The notes under the pieces were generated by a model. That model ran no database searches and was not told where the DNA came from. It saw nothing but the letters and a program-made list of their open reading frames with translations. The position numbers were made by a program, and so were the translations under genes. A DNA stretch of 57,809 nt. It comes from Pseudomonadota bacterium. Lineage in GTDB: Bacteria > Desulfobacterota > Desulfovibrionia > Desulfovibrionales > Desulfovibrionaceae. This document shows positions 33,350 through 42,016 of this stretch, in pieces. The stretch lies in assembly GCA_023419375.1 (NCBI GenBank), contig JAEZYD010000059.1:1-57809 (forward strand), given 5' to 3'. Position 1 is the first letter of the stretch; each line of letters starts with the position of its first letter.

Positions 33350-35878
33350 ATGAAAAAGAAAAAATCCCAACGCGGAGCGCCCGGCGCTTCCGCCCATACC
33401 CCCGGCTTTCCCTCCCGCGAGGAACTGCTGGAGGCCTTTTCCGCCCAGTCGCGCCCCATGCGCGTGGACGGTCTTTTGCGTGTGCTGGGCCTCGCCCGCC
33501 GCGCCAAAGGCGACCTTGAAGCCGCGCTGACAACGCTGGCCGAGCAGGGCCGCCTGTTGCGCCTGCGCGGCGGCCTTTGGGCGCGCCCCGAAGCTCTCAA
33601 GCATATCACAGGCCGCTTCAGTTCGCTGCGCGACGGCGGGGGCTTTGTTACGCCCATGCGCCCGGTTGCCGAGGACGAAAACAACCGCGACAGCCAGCTG
33701 GAATTTACCGGCGCGCGCGATGTGTATATCCCCGCTGCGCTGACCGGCGAAGCCTGGCATCAGGACATTGTGCGCGTGGCGCTCTCCCCCGGTGCCTCAC
33801 GCGGCCCATCCCCCGAAGGTCGCATTGTTGAAGTTGTGGAACGCGGCCTCAAGGAAATCCCCGCCCATGCCGCCCACCGCACAGGGCGTACACTTTTCTG
33901 CCGTCCGGCGGACGCGCGGCTCTCCGTCAATTTCAGCGTGGAGCTGGCTGCTGACGAAACGCCCCCCGAGCCGGGCACCCTGGTATTGCTGGCCCCGGTG
34001 CAGCGCCTGGCCTCCGACCTGTGGACAGCCCGCATTGTGGGCGACTATGGCCGCGAGGACGATGTGGCTGTGCAGGAGGAGCTGGTCAAGCTCAACCACG
34101 AGGTTCCGCGCGACTTTCCTGCCGGGGTGCTGGCTGAAGCCCAGCACCTGCCCAGCGGCCCCACGCCGGAAGACATGCACGACCGCGAAGACGTGCGCGG
34201 CCTGCCCCTTGTGACCATTGACGGCGCGGATGCCCGCGACTTTGACGACGCCGTGGAGGTCGAAGACCGCCCCGGCGGCGGCTGGCTGCTGCGCGTGGCC
34301 ATTGCCGATGTGAGCCACTATGTGCGCCCGCGCGGCAACGGCAGCACTGGGGCACTGGATGCCGAGGCGCTCGCGCGCGGCAACTCCTGGTATTTCCCCA
34401 AATCCGTGGAGCCCATGCTGCCGGAGGCCCTTTCCAACGGCCTGTGCAGCCTGCGCCCGGACGAAGACCGCCTCGCCATGCTGGCGGAAATTCCATTTTC
34501 CGCACAAGGCAAACCCGGCAAACCGCGCTTCGCGCAGGTTGTCATGCGCTCTGCGGCGCGGCTGACCTACGATCAGGTCAAGGCCTGCATGCTCGACAAC
34601 GATGCAGCAGCCCTTGCCGCCCTGCGCGAGAACCCGCGCGGCGAAGAAGTCATCACCATGTTGCAAAGGGCCTTTGCCCTGTATGCGGCCCTGCGCGATG
34701 CCCGCCGCCAGCGCGGCAGCCTTGATTTTGATCTGCCCGAGGCAGACAGCCGCCTGGACGAAGCCGGGCGCGTGGTCTGGATCGGGCACCGCCAGCGGCA
34801 CGATGCCCACCGCCTCATTGAAGAATTCATGATCGCAGCCAACGAGGCCGTGGCGCGCCACCTGCGTGATGTGGGCATGCCCTTTCTCTACCGCGTGCAT
34901 CCCCTGCCCGACCCGGAACGACTGGAAAGCCTTTTTGACACTCTCGCGGGCGTGGGTATGGAAGACCTGCCGCCCCGGCCCGACGCCGCAGCCATGCAGG
35001 GCATTCTTGCCCGCGTGCAGGGCACGGATCAGGAATTTCTGGTCAACCGCCTCTGCCTGCGGGCCATGCCGCAGGCACGCTATCAGCCTTTCAACGAAGG
35101 GCACTTTGGCCTTGCTTCGCAGGCCTACTGCCACTTTACCTCGCCCATCCGCCGCTATGCCGACCTGCTGACCCACCGGGCGCTCAAAACCGCGCTGGGC
35201 ATCGGCGTGGGCGCGCTGCCCGCAGGGCAAAAGCTGCTGCGCATCAGCGACCAGATCAACAGACGCGAACGCGCGGCCATGGCCTGCGAACGCGAGATGG
35301 ATCGCCGCCTGGGCTGCCTTGCCCTGATGCCCCGTGTGGGCGAGCACTTCAAGGGCATGGTGGCAGGTGTCACGGACTTTGGCATTTTTGTGGAACTGGC
35401 CGACATGCCTGTGGAAGGCATGATCCGCATTGATGACCTCGGCGACGACTGGTACGACTTTGACCCGCGCACCATGAGCCTTGTGGGCCAGCGCTCCGGC
35501 GTCATGTGGCGCATGGGCCAGAGCCTTGAGGTCGCGCTGGCGGACGTGAATCTGGGACGGCTCGAAATCCGGCTCATGCCGCTGGAACTGCCCAAGGCTG
35601 CGCAGGGAAACTGGCGCGGCAGAGGCAAAACATCCCGCAAGCCCGCTCACAAGGGCGGCGTAAAACCGGGACGTACAAGCCGCCCCGGCGGTTCACGCTC
35701 CGGCTGGAAGATCACCTCGCCCGGTGACGAATCCGGCAAGAGCGGGGGCAAGGGGCACCGCAGCGAGGGCGGGCCAAAGCGTGGCCGCAAGGCCGGAGGC
35801 CAGGGCAAAGGCGGCAGCGGCGGTTCGGGCGCGCGCGGGCGCACCACAGGCAACAACAGCAAAAAACGGGGCCGCTGA
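33350..35878 (+). CDS. rnr: Ribonuclease R
   Basis: 842 residues. It degrades structured RNA 3' to 5'. The order is N-terminal winged helix, cold-shock domains, RNB catalytic domain with TIDGADARDFDDAVEV (metal-binding aspartates), an S1 domain (GMVAGVTDFGIFVELADMPV) near residues 665-690, and a basic Gly/Lys/Arg/Ser-rich tail of about 90 residues. The tail is longer and more Gly-rich than in E. coli and would bind RNA. ATG at 33350 follows a weak GGA; an ATG 30 bases upstream is the alternative. The stop overlaps the murJ start by one base (TGATG). Confidence 0.94.
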   Translation: MKKKKSQRGAPGASAHTPGFPSREELLEAFSAQSRPMRVDGLLRVLGLARRAKGDLEAALTTLAEQGRLLRLRGGLWARPEALKHITGRFSSLRDGGGFVTPMRPVAEDENNRDSQLEFTGARDVYIPAALTGEAWHQDIVRVALSPGASRGPSPEGRIVEVVERGLKEIPAHAAHRTGRTLFCRPADARLSVNFSVELAADETPPEPGTLVLLAPVQRLASDLWTARIVGDYGREDDVAVQEELVKLNHEVPRDFPAGVLAEAQHLPSGPTPEDMHDREDVRGLPLVTIDGADARDFDDAVEVEDRPGGGWLLRVAIADVSHYVRPRGNGSTGALDAEALARGNSWYFPKSVEPMLPEALSNGLCSLRPDEDRLAMLAEIPFSAQGKPGKPRFAQVVMRSAARLTYDQVKACMLDNDAAALAALRENPRGEEVITMLQRAFALYAALRDARRQRGSLDFDLPEADSRLDEAGRVVWIGHRQRHDAHRLIEEFMIAANEAVARHLRDVGMPFLYRVHPLPDPERLESLFDTLAGVGMEDLPPRPDAAAMQGILARVQGTDQEFLVNRLCLRAMPQARYQPFNEGHFGLASQAYCHFTSPIRRYADLLTHRALKTALGIGVGALPAGQKLLRISDQINRRERAAMACEREMDRRLGCLALMPRVGEHFKGMVAGVTDFGIFVELADMPVEGMIRIDDLGDDWYDFDPRTMSLVGQRSGVMWRMGQSLEVALADVNLGRLEIRLMPLELPKAAQGNWRGRGKTSRKPAHKGGVKPGRTSRPGGSRSGWKITSPGDESGKSGGKGHRSEGGPKRGRKAGGQGKGGSGGSGARGRTTGNNSKKRGR

Positions 35879-37494
35879 TGGCCTTGCTTTCCGCACAGCA
35901 GCGTATGGGCGCAGCCGCGCTCATACTGGCGGCCAGCACGGTTCTTTCGCGCCTCATGGGTCTTGCGCGCGACAAGATCATTTCGTGGCAGTTCGGCGCA
36001 GGCGGCGAATCCGATATGTATTTCGCCGCCTTTGTGGTGCCGGACATCATCAATTATCTGCTGGCGGGCGGCTTTATGTCCATCACCATCATCCCCCTGC
36101 TGACCCGCAGGTTTCAGGAGGATGAGGCGGATGCCTGGCGCTTTTTTTCCTGCGTTTTCTGCTGGATGGCGGCGGCCTCCACCCTGCTGACCCTTGGCGG
36201 CATGGCCCTTGCTCCCTGGCTGGCGCAGGCGGTGGCCCCCGGCTTTACGCCGGAGCAGTGGGCCCGGCTGGCCTTTTTTATGCGCATCATTCTGCCCGCC
36301 CAGATATTCTTTTTGTGCGGGGCATGCGTCACGGCCCTGCTGTTCATGCGGCGTCAGTTTCGCGTACCGGCGCTGGCCCCGCTGATCTATAACGGGGCCA
36401 TCATTGCCGTGGGCCTGCTGCTGCCCTGGCTGGCAACCACGCAGACCGCGCAGGCAACCCTACCTGCTGGCCTGCTGGCCCACATGGACGGCATGACTGG
36501 TTACTGCGTTGGCGTGACCTTCGGCGCGGCCCTTGGCACCTTTATGCTGCCTCTGCGGGTGGCGGCCCAGCAGGGCCTGCGCCTGCACATGGAATGGCGG
36601 CACCCGCTCATGGGCAAATTTCTGCTCACGGCCCTGCCCCTCATGCTGGGGCAAACCATCATGATGCTGGACGAGCAGTTTTTGCGGGTCTTTGGCAGTC
36701 TGGCGGGCGATGGCGCGGTGAGCCTGCTCAACTACGCGCGGCGCATCACCCAGGTTCCGGTGGGGCTGGTGGGTCAGGCCGCCGCTGTGGCGTCCTATCC
36801 CTTTTTGGTGGCGCTGCTGGCGCAGGGCGACACCGAACGCTTCAACGCCACCCTGCGCACGGCCCTGCGGGCCAGCGTGGCGCTTATCATTCCCTGTGCG
36901 TTCTGCATGGCGGCCACAAGTTGGCCCATCTTGGGCGTTATTTTTCAGGGCGGGCGCTTCAGCCTCGCAGACACGCTGGCGACCCTGCCGCTCACGCGCA
37001 TCATGCTGGCCGCAACGCCCTTCTGGATTATCTACATGGTGCTGGTGCGGGCCTACTACGCCCACGGCGACACCATCACCCCGGCTGTGACCGGCAGCAT
37101 CATGACGGCGCTGTGCATACCCATGTACTACTGGTGGGCTGTCCCCCACGGGGCGTGGGCCATCGCGGCCCTTTCGGGCCTGAGCGTGAGCCTCTACGTG
37201 CTCTGGCTGGTGGGCATATGGATTCGCCGTCACGGCAGCGGGGCCTTTACGGGCCTGACCGGGCTGGCGGCGCGGGTGATTTTTTGCAGTCTGCCCGCCA
37301 CGGCTGCGGGCTGGTGGGTTTCCGAGGTCTGCATGCGCTCGTTTACGCTGTCCCCCATCCTCAAGGCCTGCGTGGTGCTGATGCTGGGCAGTTGCGCCTT
37401 TGCGGCCCTGTTTCTGCCCCTTGCATGGCAGACCGCGCCCGAAGCTCTGGAGCCCGTGCTGCAAAGGCTGCGGCGCAGACGCGACACAGCCTGA
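35878..37494 (+). CDS. murJ: Lipid II flippase MurJ
   Basis: 538 residues with about 14 membrane segments. The opening ASTVLSRLMGLARDKIISWQ and FGAGGESDMYFAAFVVPD are MurJ (MviN) signatures, including the essential Arg and Asp residues. It moves lipid II across the inner membrane for peptidoglycan synthesis. Translationally coupled to rnr through a one-base overlap. Confidence 0.95.
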   Translation: MALLSAQQRMGAAALILAASTVLSRLMGLARDKIISWQFGAGGESDMYFAAFVVPDIINYLLAGGFMSITIIPLLTRRFQEDEADAWRFFSCVFCWMAAASTLLTLGGMALAPWLAQAVAPGFTPEQWARLAFFMRIILPAQIFFLCGACVTALLFMRRQFRVPALAPLIYNGAIIAVGLLLPWLATTQTAQATLPAGLLAHMDGMTGYCVGVTFGAALGTFMLPLRVAAQQGLRLHMEWRHPLMGKFLLTALPLMLGQTIMMLDEQFLRVFGSLAGDGAVSLLNYARRITQVPVGLVGQAAAVASYPFLVALLAQGDTERFNATLRTALRASVALIIPCAFCMAATSWPILGVIFQGGRFSLADTLATLPLTRIMLAATPFWIIYMVLVRAYYAHGDTITPAVTGSIMTALCIPMYYWWAVPHGAWAIAALSGLSVSLYVLWLVGIWIRRHGSGAFTGLTGLAARVIFCSLPATAAGWWVSEVCMRSFTLSPILKACVVLMLGSCAFAALFLPLAWQTAPEALEPVLQRLRRRRDTA

Positions 37495-37520
37495 TTCTGC
37501 GGAATAAACTACTCTTACAA

Positions 37521-37550
37521 TGTTCGGGGGAGGGCCATCGCCCCTGAACA
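37521..37550. terminator. Possible terminator or hairpin after murJ
   Basis: TGTTC-GGGG-GGGC pairs with GCCC-CTGAACA around CATC, with small mismatches, about 27 bases beyond the murJ stop. No T run follows, so termination is uncertain. Confidence 0.45.
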
Positions 37551-37659
37551 GTTATTGGCTGCCCAAGCTTTCTCTTGCAACTGACCAGAGCCAGAGCACG
37601 GCATCCAAGGCACAGTAAACGTCTCTTCCATATCACATCTGATCAGGCTGCCCTCAGGC

Positions 37660-38457
37660 CTATGTCTCTGCCTCTCTTCCAGCGGCATGCCTTTGCTGCA
37701 ACCTTTGCTCCAGCAGGGAAACCAACGCGCTCGCCAGCAGGGCCGCGCCCGAGGCAAGCCCGTAACACAGCCACAGGGGTAGATGTTCAACCCCTGTCAT
37801 CACTACCACCGCAAAGGCTATGCAGCCAAACCACCCAGCCATGATGCCCCGAAAAATGCTCACTACCGCAGGTGCGCCATGAGCGGCGTGGGCAAAGGGC
37901 ACAATGGAGCAGACCATGACGGGAAAAAACATGAGTACGCCGCTCCAGCCGGGGCCAAGCCAGTGGGCGGCCTCCGTCACGGCAAAGACCAGCCCGGCCC
38001 CGCAGGCCATCTGTATGGGAACGCGCACATAGGCCGTCATGGCGTGGCCGGGCCTGCACGTTGCCACAACCCTCGGCAGGCAGGTCAGTACCAGCACCGG
38101 AGAAAGCGAGGACAGCACCACTGCCCATACGTGCGTGAACGGCAGGTGCAGCACGGCCCAACCCCCGCCAAAAAATCCGCACAGGGCCGCAGGCAGGGCC
38201 ACAAACCAAGGCAGGCCCCAAGCGGCAAGCCAGGGATAGATGAGCGCTGTTATCGTGCAGGCCAGCACCCCAAGCAAAGTGTTGAATGAAGCTGCGGCAG
38301 AAAAAGCCGCGCCCTGCTCCAGCGTGAGGAATAAGGAAACCGGGCCGGAAATGAGCGGCAAGCCTGCAATGACGCCGCCCACAAATGAGCCCCAGCGGCG
38401 GGCCACCAGCAGGCACATGAGGATAAGCAGTGGCGTGAGAAAAATTTTGACCAGCAT
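37660..38457 (-). CDS. Integral membrane protein of unknown function
   Basis: 265 residues with about eight membrane segments and little else. The two halves look alike: GSFVGGVIAGLPLISGPVSL in the first and GPGWSGVLMFFPVMVCSIV in the second sit at matching places, which suggests an internal duplication. Such architecture is common in small transporters, but no family was recognised. The C-terminal ~25 residues are charged and cytoplasmic. It is downstream of the YdjM-like gene on the same strand, with about 50 bases between them. Confidence 0.7.
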   Translation of the reverse strand: MLVKIFLTPLLILMCLLVARRWGSFVGGVIAGLPLISGPVSLFLTLEQGAAFSAAASFNTLLGVLACTITALIYPWLAAWGLPWFVALPAALCGFFGGGWAVLHLPFTHVWAVVLSSLSPVLVLTCLPRVVATCRPGHAMTAYVRVPIQMACGAGLVFAVTEAAHWLGPGWSGVLMFFPVMVCSIVPFAHAAHGAPAVVSIFRGIMAGWFGCIAFAVVVMTGVEHLPLWLCYGLASGAALLASALVSLLEQRLQQRHAAGREAET

Positions 38458-38506
38458 CTATGCCGCCCTGTGAGTGCAATGAGTCAGCGCCGGGGGAAGC
38501 GCCGGA

Positions 38507-39013
38507 TCAGAACCAGCTTCCGTGGCCCAGTTTGCGGGTCAGACGCAGCAGGTCTTCGTGAAAGAACAGCCACGTTGCCCCTGCCACGCAGGCCAGAAAA
38601 CAGTATTCACCAAGGCTGCCTGTGGAGCACAGCTTGAGCGACAGTTTGTTCTGGCGCGAAAAGGGCGTCAGCGGCACCCCTGAGGGGGTCAGCATATCCA
38701 GCAGCACATGGCTCAGCCCGCCAAAACCCAGGCCGAGCAGGGCATCACGCCCCAGCGAACCAAGGCTGGCAGGCGACAGGGCAAAAGCCGCCACGCAAAC
38801 CGCCAGCCACCAGCCAAACCAGTGCGTTGTGCCCCGGTGGATGGCGTTGAACACTTTTTGTCGGCCCCTGCGGGTGGGGGCGAGGCCCGCGATGCGCTGA
38901 TCCAGCACATCGGGCAGCACCGCGCCCGCGCAAGCCGCCGCCACGCCCTCCCAGGGAAGATGCAGCGCCAGCGCCGCCGCCACAGCCGTGGCCTGATGCG
39001 TAATCCATTTCAT
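38507..39013 (-). CDS. YdjM/DUF457-type membrane-bound metal-dependent hydrolase
   Basis: 168 residues. MKWITHQATAVAAALAL, then GAVLPDVLDQRI, HRGTTHWFG and GGLSHVLLDMLTPSGVPL give the His/Asp motifs and membrane segments typical of the LexA-regulated YdjM family. The biochemical role of the family is not settled. ATG at 39013 starts the conserved region; ribosome site weak. In its leader (39048-39070) a GCGC-TCTT/AAGA-GCGC hairpin is visible. No LexA site was recognised. Confidence 0.75.
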   Translation of the reverse strand: MKWITHQATAVAAALALHLPWEGVAAACAGAVLPDVLDQRIAGLAPTRRGRQKVFNAIHRGTTHWFGWWLAVCVAAFALSPASLGSLGRDALLGLGFGGLSHVLLDMLTPSGVPLTPFSRQNKLSLKLCSTGSLGEYCFLACVAGATWLFFHEDLLRLTRKLGHGSWF

Positions 39014-39210
39014 GTGTAAACCGCTTATGAAATAACAGTGCGGGGAAGCGCCTCTTGTACAAAAGAGCGCCCTCCCCCGCAAGGATATTACTGATCTGTT
39101 TGCTTATCGCCCCGAGCCATCAAGCACAGTCGGCGCGGATCATTATGAAACCGCTCACCCCTGCCTTGGCCAAGAGCCCCCGCAAAATATCTTACAGTCA
39201 GTTCCAGCCA

Positions 39211-41496
39211 TTACCCGCAACGCGAGAAACCGCAGCCGGGGCAGATGAGGCAGCCTTCCTGAAAGACCAGCGCTTCGCCGCATTCAGGGCAGTTCTGGGC
39301 TTGCAGATCGTTGACATCGCCGATGTGTTCGTCCTTGAGATAGCGCTTTTCCAGCACCCAGGCGATGGCATCGGGGATGGAAAGCAGCAATCCTTTGCCG
39401 CGAAACACGGGGTGCTCGCCGCCGATGCCCTTGATCTGGGCCACAACGTCGCGCACATGCACGCCGGAGCGCAAAGCCAGCGACACCAGACGGCCAATGG
39501 CCTCTGCCTTGGCCGTGATGGAGCGGCCAGACTTGCCGATGGTGGCAAAAACCTCAAAGGGCTGGCCGTCCACTTCGTTGACGGTGAGATACATCGCGCC
39601 AAGCCCGGTGGGCACCTTTTGCGTAAAGCCCCACACAATGTCGGGCCGCTTGCGCACACCAGCCCCTGCCTGAGCAGCAGACGGGCCTGCCTGCGCAGCA
39701 TCCGCGCCGCTTTCGCCGTCCATTTTCTTTTGCCCTTCGCCCGTGGCCAGCACCTGAATGCTCTTGCAGCCGTCACGGTACACCGTCACGCCCTTGCAGC
39801 CTTCCTGATAGGCCAGCCAGTAGATATCAAAAATATCCTGTTCCGTTGCGCTGTTGGTCAGGTTCACGGTTTTGGACACGGCATTGTCGGTATGCCGCTG
39901 AAAAGCCGCCTGCATGCGCAAATGCCACACAGGGGCTATATCCATAGCCGTAACAAAGACCTTGCGCAGCTTGGCGGGCAGGTAATCCATTTCCTGAATG
40001 GAACCCTTGGCAACCACCGCATCCATAAGTTCGTGGCTGAACAGCCCTGCATCGGCAAGGGCCGCCTCAAAGTGGGGGTTCACCTCCACAAGGCGCTCGC
40101 CGTCAAGGATATTGCGGGTAAAGCACAGGGCAAACAGCGGCTCCACGCCGGAGGAGCAGCCCGCGATGATGGAAAGCGTCCCCGTGGGCGCAATGGTGGT
40201 TACCGTGGCGTTGCGGTAGGGGCCAAGCTTCTTTTTGGCATACACGGACGTGGCGTAGGCAGGGAAAGCCCCGCGTTCCACGGCCAGCTGGGCCGAGGCC
40301 TTGTGCCCCTCTTCCTGAATAAAGGCCATGATGCGCTCGCCAAGCTCAAGGCCCTGCTGCGAATCATACGCCATTTCAAGCTGATAGAGCAGATCGGCAA
40401 AACCCATGACGCCAAGGCCGATCTTGCGGTTTCTGCGCACGGTTTCAGTAATGCTGTCCAGCGGAAAACGCGAGGCGTCAATGACGTTGTCGAGAAAACG
40501 CACGGACAGATGCACCACGCGCTTGAGCTCGGCCCAGTCAATGCCGTCCCGCGCCGGGTCCGCCGCATCGTTGTGACCGGGGATGTAAAAGCACGAAAGG
40601 TTGATGGAACCCAGATTGCAAGCCTCATAGGGCAGCAGGGGCTGCTCGCCGCAGGGGTTGGTGGATTCTATCTCGCCCTGGTCAGGCGTGGGATTGTCGC
40701 GGTTGATGCGGTCAAGGAACACAATGCCAGGATCGCCGGACTGCCAGGCCTTTTTGACCAGCAGCTCAAAAATCTCACGCGCCCGCAGGCGGTTGATCAC
40801 CTCGCCGGAATTGGGGGCCACAAGGTCGTAATGCTCGTCGTTTTCCACGGCGCGCATGAAAACTTCTGTCAGGCCCACGGAAAGATTGAAGTTATTGAAC
40901 TCCCCCTCTTTCTCCTTGGCGCGGATAAATTCAAGAATATCGGGGTGATCCACGCGCAGAATGCCCATATTGGCCCCGCGCCGCGTGCCGCCCTGCTTCA
41001 CCTGCTCTGTGGCGGTGTTGAAGATGCGCAGAAAGGACACCGGGCCGGAGGCAACGCCCCCGGTGGAGCCTACGCGGCTATCCTTGGGGCGCAGGCGCGA
41101 AAAAGAAAATCCCGTGCCGCCGCCAGACTTGTGGATCATGGCCGCGTATTTGACCGCATCAAAAATTTCTTCAATGGAGTCGCCCACCGGCAGCACAAAG
41201 CAGGCCGAAAGCTGCCCCAGGTCCGTGCCCGCATTCATGAGCGTGGGGGAATTGGGCAAAAACTTCCAGCTGGTCATAAGATCATAGAAATCGCGCGCCA
41301 GCACGTCGCCCTTGCAGGTGGACTGGCTGTACTTGGTTTCTTCGGCGGCAATGGAAGATGCCACACGCCAGAAGAGATCACGCGGGGTTTCCACCTGCTT
41401 GCCGGTCAGATCCTTGCGCAGATAGCGCTTTTGCAAAACAACTTCCGTGTTGGGCTTCAACTGTGGCTGCGGCAAATTCTTGGGCATTGTGAGCAT
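39211..41496 (-). CDS. nrdJ: Adenosylcobalamin-dependent (class II) ribonucleotide reductase
   Basis: 761 residues. It makes deoxyribonucleotides without oxygen, using a B12-derived radical. LSACFVLPVGDSIE carries one redox Cys, NPCGEQPLLPYEACNLGSINLS (N-x-C-x-E core) the radical Cys, Glu and second redox Cys, and SGGGTGFSFSRLRP is conserved. The C-terminus has a zinc-finger-like CPECGEALVFQEGCLICPGC. The first ATG (41496) is chosen; one three codons later is possible. No nrdR box or cobalamin riboswitch was recognised in the 520-base upstream gap, but a 24-base palindrome is there. Confidence 0.95.
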   Translation of the reverse strand: MLTMPKNLPQPQLKPNTEVVLQKRYLRKDLTGKQVETPRDLFWRVASSIAAEETKYSQSTCKGDVLARDFYDLMTSWKFLPNSPTLMNAGTDLGQLSACFVLPVGDSIEEIFDAVKYAAMIHKSGGGTGFSFSRLRPKDSRVGSTGGVASGPVSFLRIFNTATEQVKQGGTRRGANMGILRVDHPDILEFIRAKEKEGEFNNFNLSVGLTEVFMRAVENDEHYDLVAPNSGEVINRLRAREIFELLVKKAWQSGDPGIVFLDRINRDNPTPDQGEIESTNPCGEQPLLPYEACNLGSINLSCFYIPGHNDAADPARDGIDWAELKRVVHLSVRFLDNVIDASRFPLDSITETVRRNRKIGLGVMGFADLLYQLEMAYDSQQGLELGERIMAFIQEEGHKASAQLAVERGAFPAYATSVYAKKKLGPYRNATVTTIAPTGTLSIIAGCSSGVEPLFALCFTRNILDGERLVEVNPHFEAALADAGLFSHELMDAVVAKGSIQEMDYLPAKLRKVFVTAMDIAPVWHLRMQAAFQRHTDNAVSKTVNLTNSATEQDIFDIYWLAYQEGCKGVTVYRDGCKSIQVLATGEGQKKMDGESGADAAQAGPSAAQAGAGVRKRPDIVWGFTQKVPTGLGAMYLTVNEVDGQPFEVFATIGKSGRSITAKAEAIGRLVSLALRSGVHVRDVVAQIKGIGGEHPVFRGKGLLLSIPDAIAWVLEKRYLKDEHIGDVNDLQAQNCPECGEALVFQEGCLICPGCGFSRCG

Positions 41497-41682
41497 GAAA
41501 AAACAGCCTCGTATTTAAGGTATGCAGCCGCCGGAACGGCTCTGAAGTTTCCGGATGACTAACCGCAAAACAGAAGCCGCAGCATGGCGGCTCAGGTACG
41601 GAGTGTAATAATAAGTTGTCAGTATACACGGAACCTACGCAAATAAAAGCCCCTGAAAACCCGCATTCTTTCATTAACATAC

Positions 41683-41706
41683 TTAATTATTTATATAAAT
41701 AATTAA
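41683..41706. promoter_or_regulatory. Perfect 24-bp AT palindrome upstream of nrdJ
   Basis: The half-site TTAATTATTTAT is followed by its exact reverse complement. It lies about 190 bases upstream of the nrdJ start, in the AT-rich part of the 41497-42016 gap. It could be a regulator site for nrdJ. TATACT near 41622 on the minus strand is a possible -10 element closer to the gene. No gene is seen in the gap. Confidence 0.6.
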
Positions 41707-41928
41707 TAAAAATAACTGGTAGCAACAAAAAACTTTGCTCGCTCAACGGCTCCGCACCCGTTTTTTAGCCAGTGGCGCGGATATGCGGGGCAAGTTTTTT
41801 TGAGCAAAATATTGCGCGGGCAACCCAGCCGGAAGTGGAGGAAAAAGCCTCAAGACCTCAAGATGAACCTATGAGCATTCCGAACCAAAAATTCCGCGAA
41901 GGGTGCAGGGATAATGGGTCATGCACTG

Positions 41929-41950
41929 AAAAGGGGGGCAAAAGCCCCCC
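41929..41950 (-). terminator. Terminator of the Rsm22-like gene
   Basis: On the minus strand GGGGGGC pairs with GCCCCCC around TTTT, with TTTTC after it. It lies about 65 bases beyond the stop at 42017. Confidence 0.8.
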
Positions 41951-42016
41951 TGAAGTTTGCAGCTAAAAAACCCTATGTCTAGCAAACCAGATCATCGCTA
42001 TTGATGCCCTGCGTCC

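Noticed and set aside
33797..35650. 617-codon minus-strand frame opposite rnr
   Set aside because: Antisense shadow of the ribonuclease R gene, without motifs.
39055..41562. 835-codon plus-strand frame opposite nrdJ
   Set aside because: Antisense shadow; the minus-strand product is a complete class II ribonucleotide reductase.
41497..42016. Cobalamin riboswitch before nrdJ
   Set aside because: A GCCACTGG stretch was seen near 41770 on the minus strand, but no B12-box pattern or matching helices were recognised around it.
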